Shown here piece after piece: positions 44,205 to 52,700 of a stretch of 64,000 bases of DNA. The notes beneath the pieces were generated by a model, which made no database searches, was not told where the DNA came from, and worked only from the letters and a program-made list of their open reading frames with translations. This stretch comes from an uncultured Clostridia bacterium (GTDB taxonomy: Bacteria; Bacillota; Clostridia; UMGS1810): NCBI GenBank assembly GCA_934500705.1, contig CAKSTI010000007.1, forward strand, positions 62,001 to 126,000, in the 5' to 3' direction. The translations under genes and the position numbers were made by a program. Every line of letters starts with the position of its first letter. The stretch's first letter is position 1.

Positions 44205-44219
44205 TTATAAAACTCCTTT

Positions 44220-45623
44220 TTACCTGCTTGCGTCCCAATCGGGGAGAATAGAGCCCAATGCCTCGGCATCATAGTCGGGATACATTTCCTGATATTTCTT
44301 TATACCTTCGTTTTTGGTGTCTGCCCACTCCTGTGCGTATTTATCTATTGCAGCGTCGCTTAGAGCTTTGGGCCATATTTCGTTAATAAATCTTGAACCG
44401 AAGCTGACTGCGCCGGTGGTTTCCGACTTTCTGCCCATAGGTGAGGGTTTGCTTACGTCTGTGAGTTTGCAGAAGGCTGTCCAACACTCGCCGTGCTTTA
44501 ATGAGGAGTCAACCTTTGTTCCCTCAACCCAGTCCATTTTGAGCGGAATTGTCATACCCTTGCTGTAAGCGGCTTTTAAGAGGTCGTCACCGTAGAGGAA
44601 GTTCATTACCGCAACAATCTTGTCCTCGCCGATTTTTTCCACTGACTTCTGATTGATGTAGTAGCCGCCGCTGATGTCCATATGCTGTTTATACATATCG
44701 TTTTCGTCCGCAACGGGGAAGGGTGCTACCGCCCAGTTGATTTTTGCCGGGAACTGGTCGGTGAGTACGCCATAGTCATAACTGCCGGCGGTTTTCATTG
44801 CTATGCCGCCTTCGGCAAAGCGTGCTCTTGCCGGGTCGTTGTCAAGACCTTCAACACCGGGGTAGTAACTGCCGTCTTTTTTAATGCCGATAAGAGTCTT
44901 GGCAACCTCTGCCTCTGCCTTGTAGTCATACTCGCCGGTCTTGGGGTTGTAACCGCTTATGTATCCGCAGGACGGTACTGCCATTTTGGCAACGTCTACG
45001 CCATACCACTCGGACCACTTGCCGGGGAAGATGATGCCGTATTCCTTTTTGGACGGGTTGGTGAGCTTCTTTGCGTACTCTCTCAATTCCTTCAAGGTTT
45101 TGGGCGGAGTTGCGTTGCCGTCCTTATCCACAAGACCTGCGGCTTTGAACATATCAACGTTATAGACAAGACCGTATGTGGTACTTGAATTCGGTATGGA
45201 ATATGTTTTGCCGTCTATCTTGACTCTTGAAGGCATCATAAATTCGGCATACTTTTCCGTAATGGGCTTTAAGCCCTCGATGTCGTCAATGGAGGCAAGC
45301 CTGCCCTGTGCTGCAAGTTTTTCCGCATCGCAGGAGGTAAAGAGGTCGGGAGCCGTGCCGTTTTCCATTGCCAAGTCTATCTGCTCGGACAGGTCGCCGG
45401 ATTTAACGGTGTAGTCAATGTTGATGCCGAGCTTTTTACCCTCGCCGTCGTTCCACTTTTTAATCTGTTCGTCCATAAATGCTTTGTCGTGACCGTTACC
45501 GGACCAGATTGACACTGTGGTCAGGTTACTGTCTACCGCCGCTTTCTTTCCGCAGCCTGCCGAGGATACGGCAACTGCCGCAACAGCGGCGAACACGATT
45601 GCTTTTTTTGCAAAACCTTTCAT
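44220..45623 (-). CDS. Extracellular sugar-binding lipoprotein of the ABC importer
   Basis: A 467-residue CUT1 solute-binding protein. The signal sequence ends in a lipobox (SSAGC) with the lipid-modified cysteine near residue 23; the mature part begins with the binding-protein pattern TVSIWSGNGHDKAFMDEQIKKW. It anchors outside the membrane and delivers oligosaccharide to the two permeases. ATG at 45623 is preferred (GAGGTG, 6-7 bases upstream); a GTG at 45632 overlaps that site. First gene of the long operon and under a promoter carrying the shared 20-bp site. Ligand not predictable; neighbours point to plant or host glycans. Confidence 0.94.
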   Translation of the reverse strand: MKGFAKKAIVFAAVAAVAVSSAGCGKKAAVDSNLTTVSIWSGNGHDKAFMDEQIKKWNDGEGKKLGINIDYTVKSGDLSEQIDLAMENGTAPDLFTSCDAEKLAAQGRLASIDDIEGLKPITEKYAEFMMPSRVKIDGKTYSIPNSSTTYGLVYNVDMFKAAGLVDKDGNATPPKTLKELREYAKKLTNPSKKEYGIIFPGKWSEWYGVDVAKMAVPSCGYISGYNPKTGEYDYKAEAEVAKTLIGIKKDGSYYPGVEGLDNDPARARFAEGGIAMKTAGSYDYGVLTDQFPAKINWAVAPFPVADENDMYKQHMDISGGYYINQKSVEKIGEDKIVAVMNFLYGDDLLKAAYSKGMTIPLKMDWVEGTKVDSSLKHGECWTAFCKLTDVSKPSPMGRKSETTGAVSFGSRFINEIWPKALSDAAIDKYAQEWADTKNEGIKKYQEMYPDYDAEALGSILPDWDASR

Positions 45624-45662
45624 AATTTTCACCTCATAAAAATATTTTTTGTTTCTGTTTTA

Positions 45663-45708
45663 ATTGTACGGCATAGGTTATACAAAGGCAAGTAAATAAT
45701 TTGTAAAC
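45663..45708 (-). promoter_or_regulatory. Promoter and operator of the importer/surface-protein operon
   Basis: Minus-strand TTGCCT (45686-45691), 17-base spacer, TACAAT (45663-45668). The 20-bp site CAAGTAAATAATTTGTAAAC (45689-45708, plus-strand sense) overlaps the first three bases of the -35 and is identical to the one at 48363-48382. On the transcribed strand it contains two TTTAC repeats 11 bp apart, consistent with an activator touching the polymerase. Confidence 0.7.
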
Positions 45709-45726
45709 CGCCGTGGCACGGGCGTT

Positions 45727-46833
45727 TCAGAGGTTTTCCGCAAACTCCAAAACAAAGCTGCAACTCCACGAAAAATGGTCGCAGCAGAGTCCCTCGCCTG
45801 TCAGCGAATTATAGTTTTCGTATATTTTTTCGGGATTTTTGTATACGCTGTCCAAGATGTTTTCTCTTATTGTTTCCGCTGTTTGATTAAATCCGTAGTT
45901 TTTAAGCCCCTTTGCGGCAAAGTAGGCAACGTTAAGCCAGCACGGGCCACGCCAGTATCGGGCGGAATAGTTTTTGTCGGTGTACGCCACGGTGGGCATC
46001 ATCGGCAAAAAGTGCGATTTGGCAATCTCGTTCATCTTTTCGGCACGGTCGGCGCTTGCGGTTTTGGCATACAGCGGCATAAAGCACGCAGGTGTCAGTA
46101 CTGCGGTGTGGGCGTTTTGCACATAGTCAAAGTCGGCATACGAGGCGAGCTTTTCGCAAAAGAACTTTTCCTCGACGGCTTTTGCAAGGCTTTCCGCCTT
46201 TTTGGCATAATCTCCGCTCCTGTCCCCCACCGCCTCGGAGAGTGCCGCCATTGCACGGTATGTCATAACCATAAAGCAATTCAAATCCACGGGCAGAAGG
46301 TGTGATATTTTCCCGTCAAAGCGGACGGAGTCGTCCCAGCCGGACTCATAGCGTACTCTCTTTTCGTACTCGTCATCGGTACAGCCGTCGCTCCTGTCGG
46401 CATCGTAGCGGAAAAGTCCGCCGATGCGTCTGTTTTCCTCCCAAAAGCGCACGTTTTTTGCCAGGACGGGGTAAACGTCTTTGGCAAAGGCGGTATCGCC
46501 CGTCTTTTCGCAGACACGGTTTGCCGCCCATGCCATAACGGGCGGTTTGGAAAATCGGCGTTCAATCTCCCCGTTCTCCCATACGACGTCGGGCAGACTG
46601 CCGTCATCGGCGCAGAAGTTTAAAAATCCACGTATCTGCGTTTTGGCAAGCTCCTCGTCAAAGTGCAGTGCGCCGACAGCGTGAAAGGCGCTGTCCCAGT
46701 TCCATATTCCGCCCCAGCCTTTGCCGGGCTCTATCATAGGCGTTTCACCCCAGGGGTAGGAGCTGTCTTTACATATATTTTCGGTAAGTATGCGTTTTGC
46801 TCTGCCGATAAGTTCGGCGTTTCTTGTATTCAT
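45727..46833 (-). CDS. GH63-like (alpha/alpha)6-barrel glycosidase
   Basis: A 368-residue cytosolic protein resembling the catalytic barrel of GH63/mannosyl-oligosaccharide glucosidase and MGH-type enzymes. Diagnostic segments are WGGIWNWDSAFHAVGAL near residue 40, YESGWDDSVRF near 163 (with the usual general-acid Asp) and YWRGPCWLNVAYFAAKGLKNYGF near 290. No signal peptide. It would cleave an alpha-linked oligosaccharide after import. The start overlaps the preceding glycosidase gene by four bases (ATGA). Precise specificity unknown. Confidence 0.83.
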   Translation of the reverse strand: MNTRNAELIGRAKRILTENICKDSSYPWGETPMIEPGKGWGGIWNWDSAFHAVGALHFDEELAKTQIRGFLNFCADDGSLPDVVWENGEIERRFSKPPVMAWAANRVCEKTGDTAFAKDVYPVLAKNVRFWEENRRIGGLFRYDADRSDGCTDDEYEKRVRYESGWDDSVRFDGKISHLLPVDLNCFMVMTYRAMAALSEAVGDRSGDYAKKAESLAKAVEEKFFCEKLASYADFDYVQNAHTAVLTPACFMPLYAKTASADRAEKMNEIAKSHFLPMMPTVAYTDKNYSARYWRGPCWLNVAYFAAKGLKNYGFNQTAETIRENILDSVYKNPEKIYENYNSLTGEGLCCDHFSWSCSFVLEFAENL

Positions 46834-48317
46834 CGGGTATTCTCCTTTAAAATCTTTATAACAAGTCCGGGTTCGGACTTATCCTCTGCGGTGCAGATTT
46901 GCTCCACGGAGGAAAACGGTATTGTAACGGCATTTCCGCTAATACATACATTGTCGGTTATGTCATAGGCAAAGTCATCGGACAGGTTCTGCGCATATAT
47001 GCGTGCGTTTGCCGTACTTTCCAAAGATTTAAGCGTGACGGACTTAAAATACCCAAACAGTCCGACGGTATCGGCGCTTTGCACATCAAGCACGGCATTG
47101 CACCGTGGTGTATAATATCTGCGGCCGTTTGTGCGTGCGAGAAAGACGGCGGACACTGCACCGTTGGGATTTTTGGCAGCTATTGAATACGGCACTTCGC
47201 CGTTCTCGTCGGGCGCAATCTGCGGCAGTGGCATATTGCGGCTCATTGCCGAGCAGGCGGTCTTGGTGATTATGCCGTCATTTAAACAGTTTTTAATTGC
47301 GTCCATACCGAGCCACCAGCTCTCGATTTCGGCATCTGCGTTCTGCAAGCGCCAGGTATCGGTGAGCGTCTTTTCGGACACGGTGACGCTGTCCTTATCG
47401 GCGGCAAACGCCGGGGCAATTCTGTGCCAGCGCACGGCACGGAGAACTTCTTCGGTCTTGCGCTTTAAGTCACGGTGACATTCGGGAAAGGACATATCGG
47501 CTCTGCCGTCCGGCAGATTTCCGCAGTACGGGTGGCGCATTATGCCCATAGTAAATCCTCCGGCGGCTGCGGCGTATGCCTCGTCCTCGCAGTTTACAAG
47601 GCTTTTTGCCTCGCCGGTATAGTGCGCTTTTTCAAGCACGCCGGCAAGTTTTTCCATAGTCATAGGTATGCTCATCACGGCAGGTACGTCGTAGGTTCTG
47701 TAAACGTCGGAAAACGAGATAAAATCCGCATTAAAGGCGTTCTCCACGGTGAGCGACGGTGCGACATCGTGGGCAAGGTTTGATAACATTCTGCGAAATT
47801 CCTCACTGCCTGCCTTTGCGCCCCAGTCAACCTTCCAATACCTAACGCCTGCGTTCTGCGCCGCTTTCAGTCTTTCGGTCCAGTATGCGATGCACTCATC
47901 ACCTTCAAGCGGCGAGGGTGACTCCTGTGCGCACACCCAGCCGCCGAGGCCTTTCCAGCCGAGAGAGCGGACACGTTCGCACAGTCTTTTCATAGCAAGC
48001 TCCGAGCCGTTATTCTCATAGAACGACGCAAACTTTCGGCGGTCGAGGACAAGACTTCCGTACATCTTTTCGTTGCCGTCCGGCGGAACGTCCCAGCTGT
48101 CGTCCATAACGAAAAACAGGTCGCCCCGTGCCTTTTCGTAAAAAGACGTCCAGCCGTACGGGAATTTATCTAAGAACATACTCTCCTCGTTCATTGCCCG
48201 TCTTTGACCTTCGGGCTTGCCGTCGCTTGTGGCATAGAGCTGCGTCTGCCAGGTGCAGTAATAGTCCGGCGACGGGTTTTGAATATTTGGTATAAAGTTA
48301 AAATTTGTTTTTTGCAT
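46830..48317 (-). CDS. TIM-barrel glycosidase related to GH27/GH36
   Basis: A 495-residue cytosolic protein. The FVMDDSWDVPPDG segment near residue 73, GWKGLGGWVCAQES near 122 and GVRYWKVDWGAKAGSEEF near 160 match the barrel strands of clan GH-D alpha-glycosidases; the KxD in YWKVDWG would be the nucleophile. A beta-sandwich C-terminal domain seems present (about 390-495). I do not recognise the subfamily. ATG at 48317 follows GGAGGG; the reading frame continues 35 codons upstream across the promoter and is rejected there. First gene of a two-gene operon with the GH63-like enzyme. Confidence 0.68.
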   Translation of the reverse strand: MQKTNFNFIPNIQNPSPDYYCTWQTQLYATSDGKPEGQRRAMNEESMFLDKFPYGWTSFYEKARGDLFFVMDDSWDVPPDGNEKMYGSLVLDRRKFASFYENNGSELAMKRLCERVRSLGWKGLGGWVCAQESPSPLEGDECIAYWTERLKAAQNAGVRYWKVDWGAKAGSEEFRRMLSNLAHDVAPSLTVENAFNADFISFSDVYRTYDVPAVMSIPMTMEKLAGVLEKAHYTGEAKSLVNCEDEAYAAAAGGFTMGIMRHPYCGNLPDGRADMSFPECHRDLKRKTEEVLRAVRWHRIAPAFAADKDSVTVSEKTLTDTWRLQNADAEIESWWLGMDAIKNCLNDGIITKTACSAMSRNMPLPQIAPDENGEVPYSIAAKNPNGAVSAVFLARTNGRRYYTPRCNAVLDVQSADTVGLFGYFKSVTLKSLESTANARIYAQNLSDDFAYDITDNVCISGNAVTIPFSSVEQICTAEDKSEPGLVIKILKENTR

Positions 48318-48335
48318 AATATCCCTCCGACAAAA

Positions 48336-48382
48336 ATTATACAGTCGGAAACGGGGTGTGTTCAAGTAAATAATTTGTAAAC
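48336..48382 (-). promoter_or_regulatory. Promoter and operator of the glycosidase pair
   Basis: Minus-strand TTGAAC (48360-48365), 18-base spacer, TATAAT (48336-48341). The 20-bp site at 48363-48382 is identical to that at 45689-45708 and holds the same position relative to the -35. Confidence 0.7.
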
Positions 48383-48387
48383 TCGAA

Positions 48388-48416
48388 TTGACCGAAAGGC
48401 GCATATATGCTATAAT
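48388..48416 (+). promoter_or_regulatory. Promoter of the disrupted hexosaminidase gene
   Basis: TTGACC (48388-48393), 17-base spacer, TATAAT (48411-48416), 24 bases before the ATG at 48440. Confidence 0.8.
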
Positions 48417-48439
48417 CCCCAAAAAGGACGGTGTGAAAA

Positions 48440-50450
48440 ATGACTGTTATTCCAAGACCTAAAAAGATGATTGAAAAGACGGGGTATACCGACTGCACGG
48501 AATTTGAATTTTTCGGCGACAGAGAAGTTTTAAATATTTTCCCTTACAAAAGCACGCCAAATGCGACGGCATTTAACTTTATTAAAGATACAAATTTAGC
48601 GTGCGAGGAATACAAAATCGACACAGACGGCGCCGTTACGGTGCGCTATTCCACATTGGAGGGTGCGTACCGTGCACTTGCGACGTTTGAGCAAATCCGT
48701 GCGCAGAGTACGGACGGCAAAATTGCAAATATGGCTATACACGACCGCCCAAAGATAAAAAGACGTGCCTTTATGCTGGACATCAGCCGTGGCAGACTGC
48801 CTAAAACAAGTACATTAAAAAAACTTATTGACCTTATGGCGATGCTTAGGCAGTGGGGGCTCGAACCCGCATTGCCTGTCGGCTGAATTTTCACAAAGCC
48901 TTCCGCCTTGTCGGTCTTGACGGGCGTCAGCCCGCCTGCACCCTTACGCACCGAAATTCTTTGCAAAAATTCAGCCGAACAGGTGCTCGCAGTTTCACAT
49001 AAGCAATTTTTTCTGTAACAAAGTAAATTACGCAGGGAATACTGTCGTATTTTCAAGGGATTTACTGCCGTTACAGGGAAAATTGCTTATGTGAAACCAA
49101 TGTGGGTTCGGGTCCCCACTGCCTAAATACAACGAGCTCCAACTGTACGTTGACGCACCCGTCTACGCCTATCCCAACCTTTGCGGATATACAAATAAAG
49201 CGTCGCTCACACCCGATGACATAAAAGAGATACAAGACTACTGCAAAAAGCGTTTTATACGCCTTGTACCCAACCAAAACAGCTTCGGTCATATGGGAGC
49301 GTGGCTCAAAAAAGACTCATTTTCGCACCTTGCGATACACGGAGGTGACGGCAAACCTACAAACACGCTGAACCCGTTAAATGACGGGTGCTGTGAATTT
49401 TTAAGAAAGCTGTACGGCGGATATGCCGACATCTTTGACGCCGACACAATGCACATAGGAATGGACGAACCGTTTGACCTGGGGACGGGCGAAACTGAGG
49501 AAATATGCAAAGAAAAGGGCGTCGGCACGGTCTACACGGACTACCTCAACAAAGTATGCCGTATTGCAAAGGACGAATACGGCAAAGTGCCGATGTTTTG
49601 GAGCGACATTGTTTTTAAACACGAGGAGAATTTAAAAGACATTCCACGCTATGCCGTGGTTATGGAATGGGGATACGAAAACGAGCATCGGTTTGACAAA
49701 AATGCGCAAAAACTGCACAGCCTCGGACTTGATTTTTATCTGTGTCCCGGCACGTCTTGCCACAACAGCTTTACGGGGCGGTCGGACAATATGATATTTA
49801 ACATTTCCGCCGCAGTAAAGGCGGCGCAGAGCTTTGGCGCACGTGGGGTTATGCTGACGGAGTGGGGCGACTTCGGACACCCGCAGTTCCCCGTGTTTAC
49901 GGCATTTCCGCTCGCATTTGCCGCCGCACTTTCGTGGAGCGGATTAAGCGGTGACGAGGACACGGCGTACGGCGAGCGCAGAGAAGTAATTGAAAATTGC
50001 AAGAGCTTTCTTGACCGATTTGTTTTTATCTCAAAGGGTGAATTTTCCTTTGCGGATGCTCTGTTTAAAGCCGGGAACTACTATCTGCTCGAAAATTCTC
50101 TGCACACAAACAAAACCCTCCTCTACGGCAGAACCGTAAAGAAGGATTTTGCGCTGACCGCATCGGAGCGGTCGTCATTTGAAAGTGTATACGAATACAT
50201 AAAAAAAGTAAAAAGCGAACTTATCCTGTCCGATGCCGATACAAAGTGCACCGAACAGGCGCTTGTCAACATTGATATGGTTGTGTTATTTTGCGAATAT
50301 CTCCTAAAAGGCGCATCGCCAAAGCTCGGTGCGGCTTTTAAGGACTTAAAAGAGCGGTTTGTAACCCTGTGGTGCGGTGACAACTTTGATGACGGACACG
50401 AAATTTTCTGCGCTATGATAGACGACTACATAAACTTTAACCGAGAATAG
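48440..50450 (+). pseudogene. GH20-like beta-N-acetylhexosaminidase gene disrupted by a MITE
   Basis: Two parts of one gene flank a 275-bp element. The first part (48440-48848) encodes an N-terminal GH20 beta domain ending in KRRAFMLDISRGRLPK and LIDLMAML. The second (from 49126) resumes with KYNELQLYVDAPVYAY and continues through HIGMDEPFDLG, the Asp-Glu pair expected of GH20. Removing the element and one TA rejoins ATGCTT to AAATAC in frame, giving about 577 residues. With the element, translation stops at 48886 after a junk tail. An internal ATG at 49293 could yield a C-terminal fragment lacking part of the barrel. The enzyme would release N-acetylhexosamines for the NagA/NagB pathway. No signal peptide, so it was cytosolic. 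Confidence 0.88.
48849..49123. mobile_element. Miniature inverted-repeat element (long form, 275 bp) with TA duplication
   Basis: Ends GGCAGTGGGGGCTCGAACCC and its inverted counterpart at 49097-49123, flanked by TA at 48847-48848 and 49124-49125. The outer about 80 bases on each side are nearly identical to the copy at 17547-17703; about 118 middle bases are present only here. The interior has no transposase-like frame. It lies in the same orientation, in plus-strand coordinates, as the nagB copy. Confidence 0.9.
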
Positions 50451-51180
50451 GCAATGCGGGTTTGAGTCCCCACTGCCCAAGAGTCCTTAAAACCGCAAGG
50501 CTCTCACGCAGATAACACGGAATTAAGTTGTACCACTGGATTTTTGCGTGAATGTGACCCACATTTCCCAGTCCCTCGTTTTTGGCGAGGATTACACTGC
50601 GCAGGATATGAAAGTTATTTGTGACAATCACTGTTTTGTACGGCTCTTTAAACCGCTTGTCGAGGATAGCCTTTGAATAGCGCATATTCTCGGCAGTTGA
50701 GGTTGCCCTCTCCTCTTTTATGATTTTATCCGCACCTATGCCCTTTGAAATCAGGTACTTCTCCATTGCCTCCGCCTCGGTGACGGTTTCCTGGAAGCCT
50801 TTGCCGCCGCTAACAACAATTAAGGCGTCCGGATTTTTCTTTTCGTACTCTATTGCCTTATCAAGCCTGTATTTAAGCGGCAATGTGACCTTGTCGCCCC
50901 GTACGCCTGCTCCGAGGACAATTACGGCGTCCTCGGAAAAATCGGTACTGTCAAAAGCTCCGCTGATGCCGATGGTGCCGACAAGCAAAACCTCGGCACA
51001 GAGCAAAACCCAAAACACCGTTTTGAGCACCTTATTAAACCGCTTGTAAAACAGACCCACAAGCACAAAGACAACGCCCAGCACTATGGTTGCAAGCGTG
51101 CCGATGTTAAAATTGGCAAATATTAAAAGTAAAATACCGATTAGCGTAACCGCCGCTCCGAAAAGCGAAAATACAATCAT
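50437..51180 (-). CDS. DUF218/YdcF-family membrane protein with a MITE-derived C-terminus
   Basis: A 247-residue protein with two to three N-terminal hydrophobic helices (about 1-75) and a DUF218 domain (about 84-235: AVIVLGAGVRGDKVTLPLKYRLDKAIEY, IVVSGGKG, TSTAENMRYSK, VIVTNNFHILRS). The family includes SanA/ElyC proteins linked to envelope polymer handling; the reaction is unclear. The final about ten residues (QWGLKPALPILG) are encoded by a solo terminal repeat of the MITE at 50450-50480, so the natural C-terminus was replaced. It starts three bases after the upstream regulator-methyltransferase gene and overlaps the convergent hexosaminidase end by 14 bases. Confidence 0.82.
   Translation of the reverse strand: MIVFSLFGAAVTLIGILLLIFANFNIGTLATIVLGVVFVLVGLFYKRFNKVLKTVFWVLLCAEVLLVGTIGISGAFDSTDFSEDAVIVLGAGVRGDKVTLPLKYRLDKAIEYEKKNPDALIVVSGGKGFQETVTEAEAMEKYLISKGIGADKIIKEERATSTAENMRYSKAILDKRFKEPYKTVIVTNNFHILRSVILAKNEGLGNVGHIHAKIQWYNLIPCYLRESLAVLRTLGQWGLKPALPILG
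50450..50480. repeat. Solo terminal repeat of the MITE
   Basis: GGCAATGCGGGTTTGAGTCCCC followed by ACTGCC matches one end of the complete copies with a single mismatch, but no second end and no TA on the outside are found. It abuts the hexosaminidase stop codon, so this locus has been hit twice. Confidence 0.75.
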
Positions 51181-51183
51181 CTT

Positions 51184-52638
51184 TTATCTCTCCAAGTTTT
51201 TAACCGCCGTGGCAAAGTTGATGTGCTCAAATGCCGAGAGAGTGCTGTTTTCAAAAAAACGGCTCTGTATCTGAGCGTCGTTTAAAAATTCGTAAATCAG
51301 AAAACCGCAGTCCTCCAACATTTTTTCCAGCTCGCCGTAGCCGAAGCAGGACTTCATTTCCTCTCCGCTCTGCTTTGCCATTTCCACCATATTCTTAACT
51401 CTTTCAACCCCGGACGAAAACATATGGCTGTCGCCGAAGTCAAACACAACGCTGCTGCCCTCTGCGGCAAATGAGGATATTTCCTTAAACAGGTTTGCTA
51501 TCTCATCTTTTGTCATATAATACAAAAGTCCGAGGCACGAAAAAAGCGTCTTTTTGCGCTTGTCAAATCCGTTTTTGACAAGCAGATTTTCAATTCCGCA
51601 CGACACGTCGCCGTCTATAAAAACGGTATTTTCCGCTTTAAGTCCGGCACGCTCCATACGGCTGAGCTTATCGGCAACGGTTTTGCCCGTGTCGATTTCA
51701 AACACACGCACGCCGCCGTCTGCACGCAAGCAATACGTATCAAGTCCGCTGCCGAGGATTACATACTGCTCTGTGCCCGTCATTACCGCAGTTTTAAGGC
51801 TGTCCTCGCAATACGCCGCCCTCGCAAGAACTGTGGGGGCAAGGTTGGTATTTACGTAGCTTTCTATGTCCTTGCCGCTGTTTGCAATATACCCCGTTAT
51901 GGCAGAGTATTCATCGGCGGAAAAAAGCCTTCCGGCATACTCGTCTTTAAAAACGCAGTTTTCGGCATTTTCGGCGTGATACGCTCTGGCAAATGCCGAC
52001 ATAAGCGACGTAAGGCTTGCGCCTTTTGAACGCTTTGTTTTTTTGCCTTCAAATCGGTGCACAAAGAGTCCGTGCTCCGTACAGTAATAATACAGCACGC
52101 CGCCGTGAGTTTTGGCAAACCGCACAGCACTGTCCTGCTCCGGATAAAGGCGGACGGTGAGCACCCTGTCGTAGCTTACATAGGCGGCAAATGACAGGTA
52201 ATGCTCCTTTGTCATCTCGTGATTAAAGGTTATGTTAATCTCTCTGCCGTCGTCATCTGCGGTGACGGTGTGCTCTGCGTCCGCCTCTTTTGCATCAAGG
52301 GGAGCAAGCTTTTTGCCGCAGCAGAAAACCTCGCCGTCGCCGAGCGACTGCATAAAGCCGCCGCAGTGGGGGCAGACGTAAAACTTAATCTTTTTAACAT
52401 TGCCCACCTGCTCGCCTCTTTGGTCAAGCGTGCCGGAAAGGAGCGTTCTCTCGCTCACGCCGTAAATATCCGCTATCTCGGAAACGACGGAAACATCGGG
52501 AAAGCCGTTGCCCGTCTCCCACTTAGAAATTGTTTTGGGAACAACGCCAAGCATCTTAGCAACCTGTTTTTGCGTAAGTCCCCTCTCTGTGCGCAGTTTG
52601 CGCAGCATTTTGCCGTTTTTGTTCATATCCACGGTCAT
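51184..52638 (-). CDS. XRE regulator fused to a superoxide-reductase-like domain and an LCMT-type methyltransferase
   Basis: A 484-residue three-domain protein. Residues about 10-65 are an XRE helix-turn-helix (LTQKQVAKMLGVVPKTISKWETGNG). Residues 85-195 resemble desulfoferrodoxin: a zinc/iron ribbon with C89, C92, C106 and C107, then His123, His140, His146, Cys186 and His189 in the order and contexts of the five ligands of the superoxide reductase iron centre (NHEMTKEHYL, YCTEHGLF). Residues about 215-484 resemble leucine-carboxyl-methyltransferase-type enzymes, with SAM motif VILGSGLDTYCLR at 293-305 and VFEIDTGK. The regulator could sense oxidant or metal and control the attached enzyme or nearby genes. 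Start: ATG 52638 has GGAGG only three bases away; GTG 52632 has nine-base spacing. Confidence 0.8.
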   Translation of the reverse strand: MTVDMNKNGKMLRKLRTERGLTQKQVAKMLGVVPKTISKWETGNGFPDVSVVSEIADIYGVSERTLLSGTLDQRGEQVGNVKKIKFYVCPHCGGFMQSLGDGEVFCCGKKLAPLDAKEADAEHTVTADDDGREINITFNHEMTKEHYLSFAAYVSYDRVLTVRLYPEQDSAVRFAKTHGGVLYYYCTEHGLFVHRFEGKKTKRSKGASLTSLMSAFARAYHAENAENCVFKDEYAGRLFSADEYSAITGYIANSGKDIESYVNTNLAPTVLARAAYCEDSLKTAVMTGTEQYVILGSGLDTYCLRADGGVRVFEIDTGKTVADKLSRMERAGLKAENTVFIDGDVSCGIENLLVKNGFDKRKKTLFSCLGLLYYMTKDEIANLFKEISSFAAEGSSVVFDFGDSHMFSSGVERVKNMVEMAKQSGEEMKSCFGYGELEKMLEDCGFLIYEFLNDAQIQSRFFENSTLSAFEHINFATAVKNLER

Positions 52639-52653
52639 TCACCTCCGCAAACT

Positions 52654-52682
52654 ATTGTACTGCGGATTTAAATAACATACAA
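52654..52682 (-). promoter_or_regulatory. Promoter of the XRE-methyltransferase/DUF218 operon
   Basis: Minus-strand TTGTAT (52677-52682), 17-base spacer, TACAAT (52654-52659), just after the exporter gene ends. Confidence 0.55.
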
Positions 52683-52700
52683 TCCACGCTCCGTACACTT

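Noticed and set aside
46830..48422. Longer N-terminus of the GH27/36-like enzyme up to 48422
   Set aside because: The extra codons cover the promoter and the 20-bp operator; the ATG at 48317 has a strong ribosome site.
48646..49056. 136-codon minus-strand frame across the long MITE
   Set aside because: It begins inside the element and runs antisense into the hexosaminidase gene; no similarity to a transposase and no start signals.
48840..49130. Programmed frameshift or intron in the hexosaminidase gene
   Set aside because: The interruption has inverted ends and TA duplication and matches another copy in the window, so insertion explains it fully; no intron or slippery-site features are seen.
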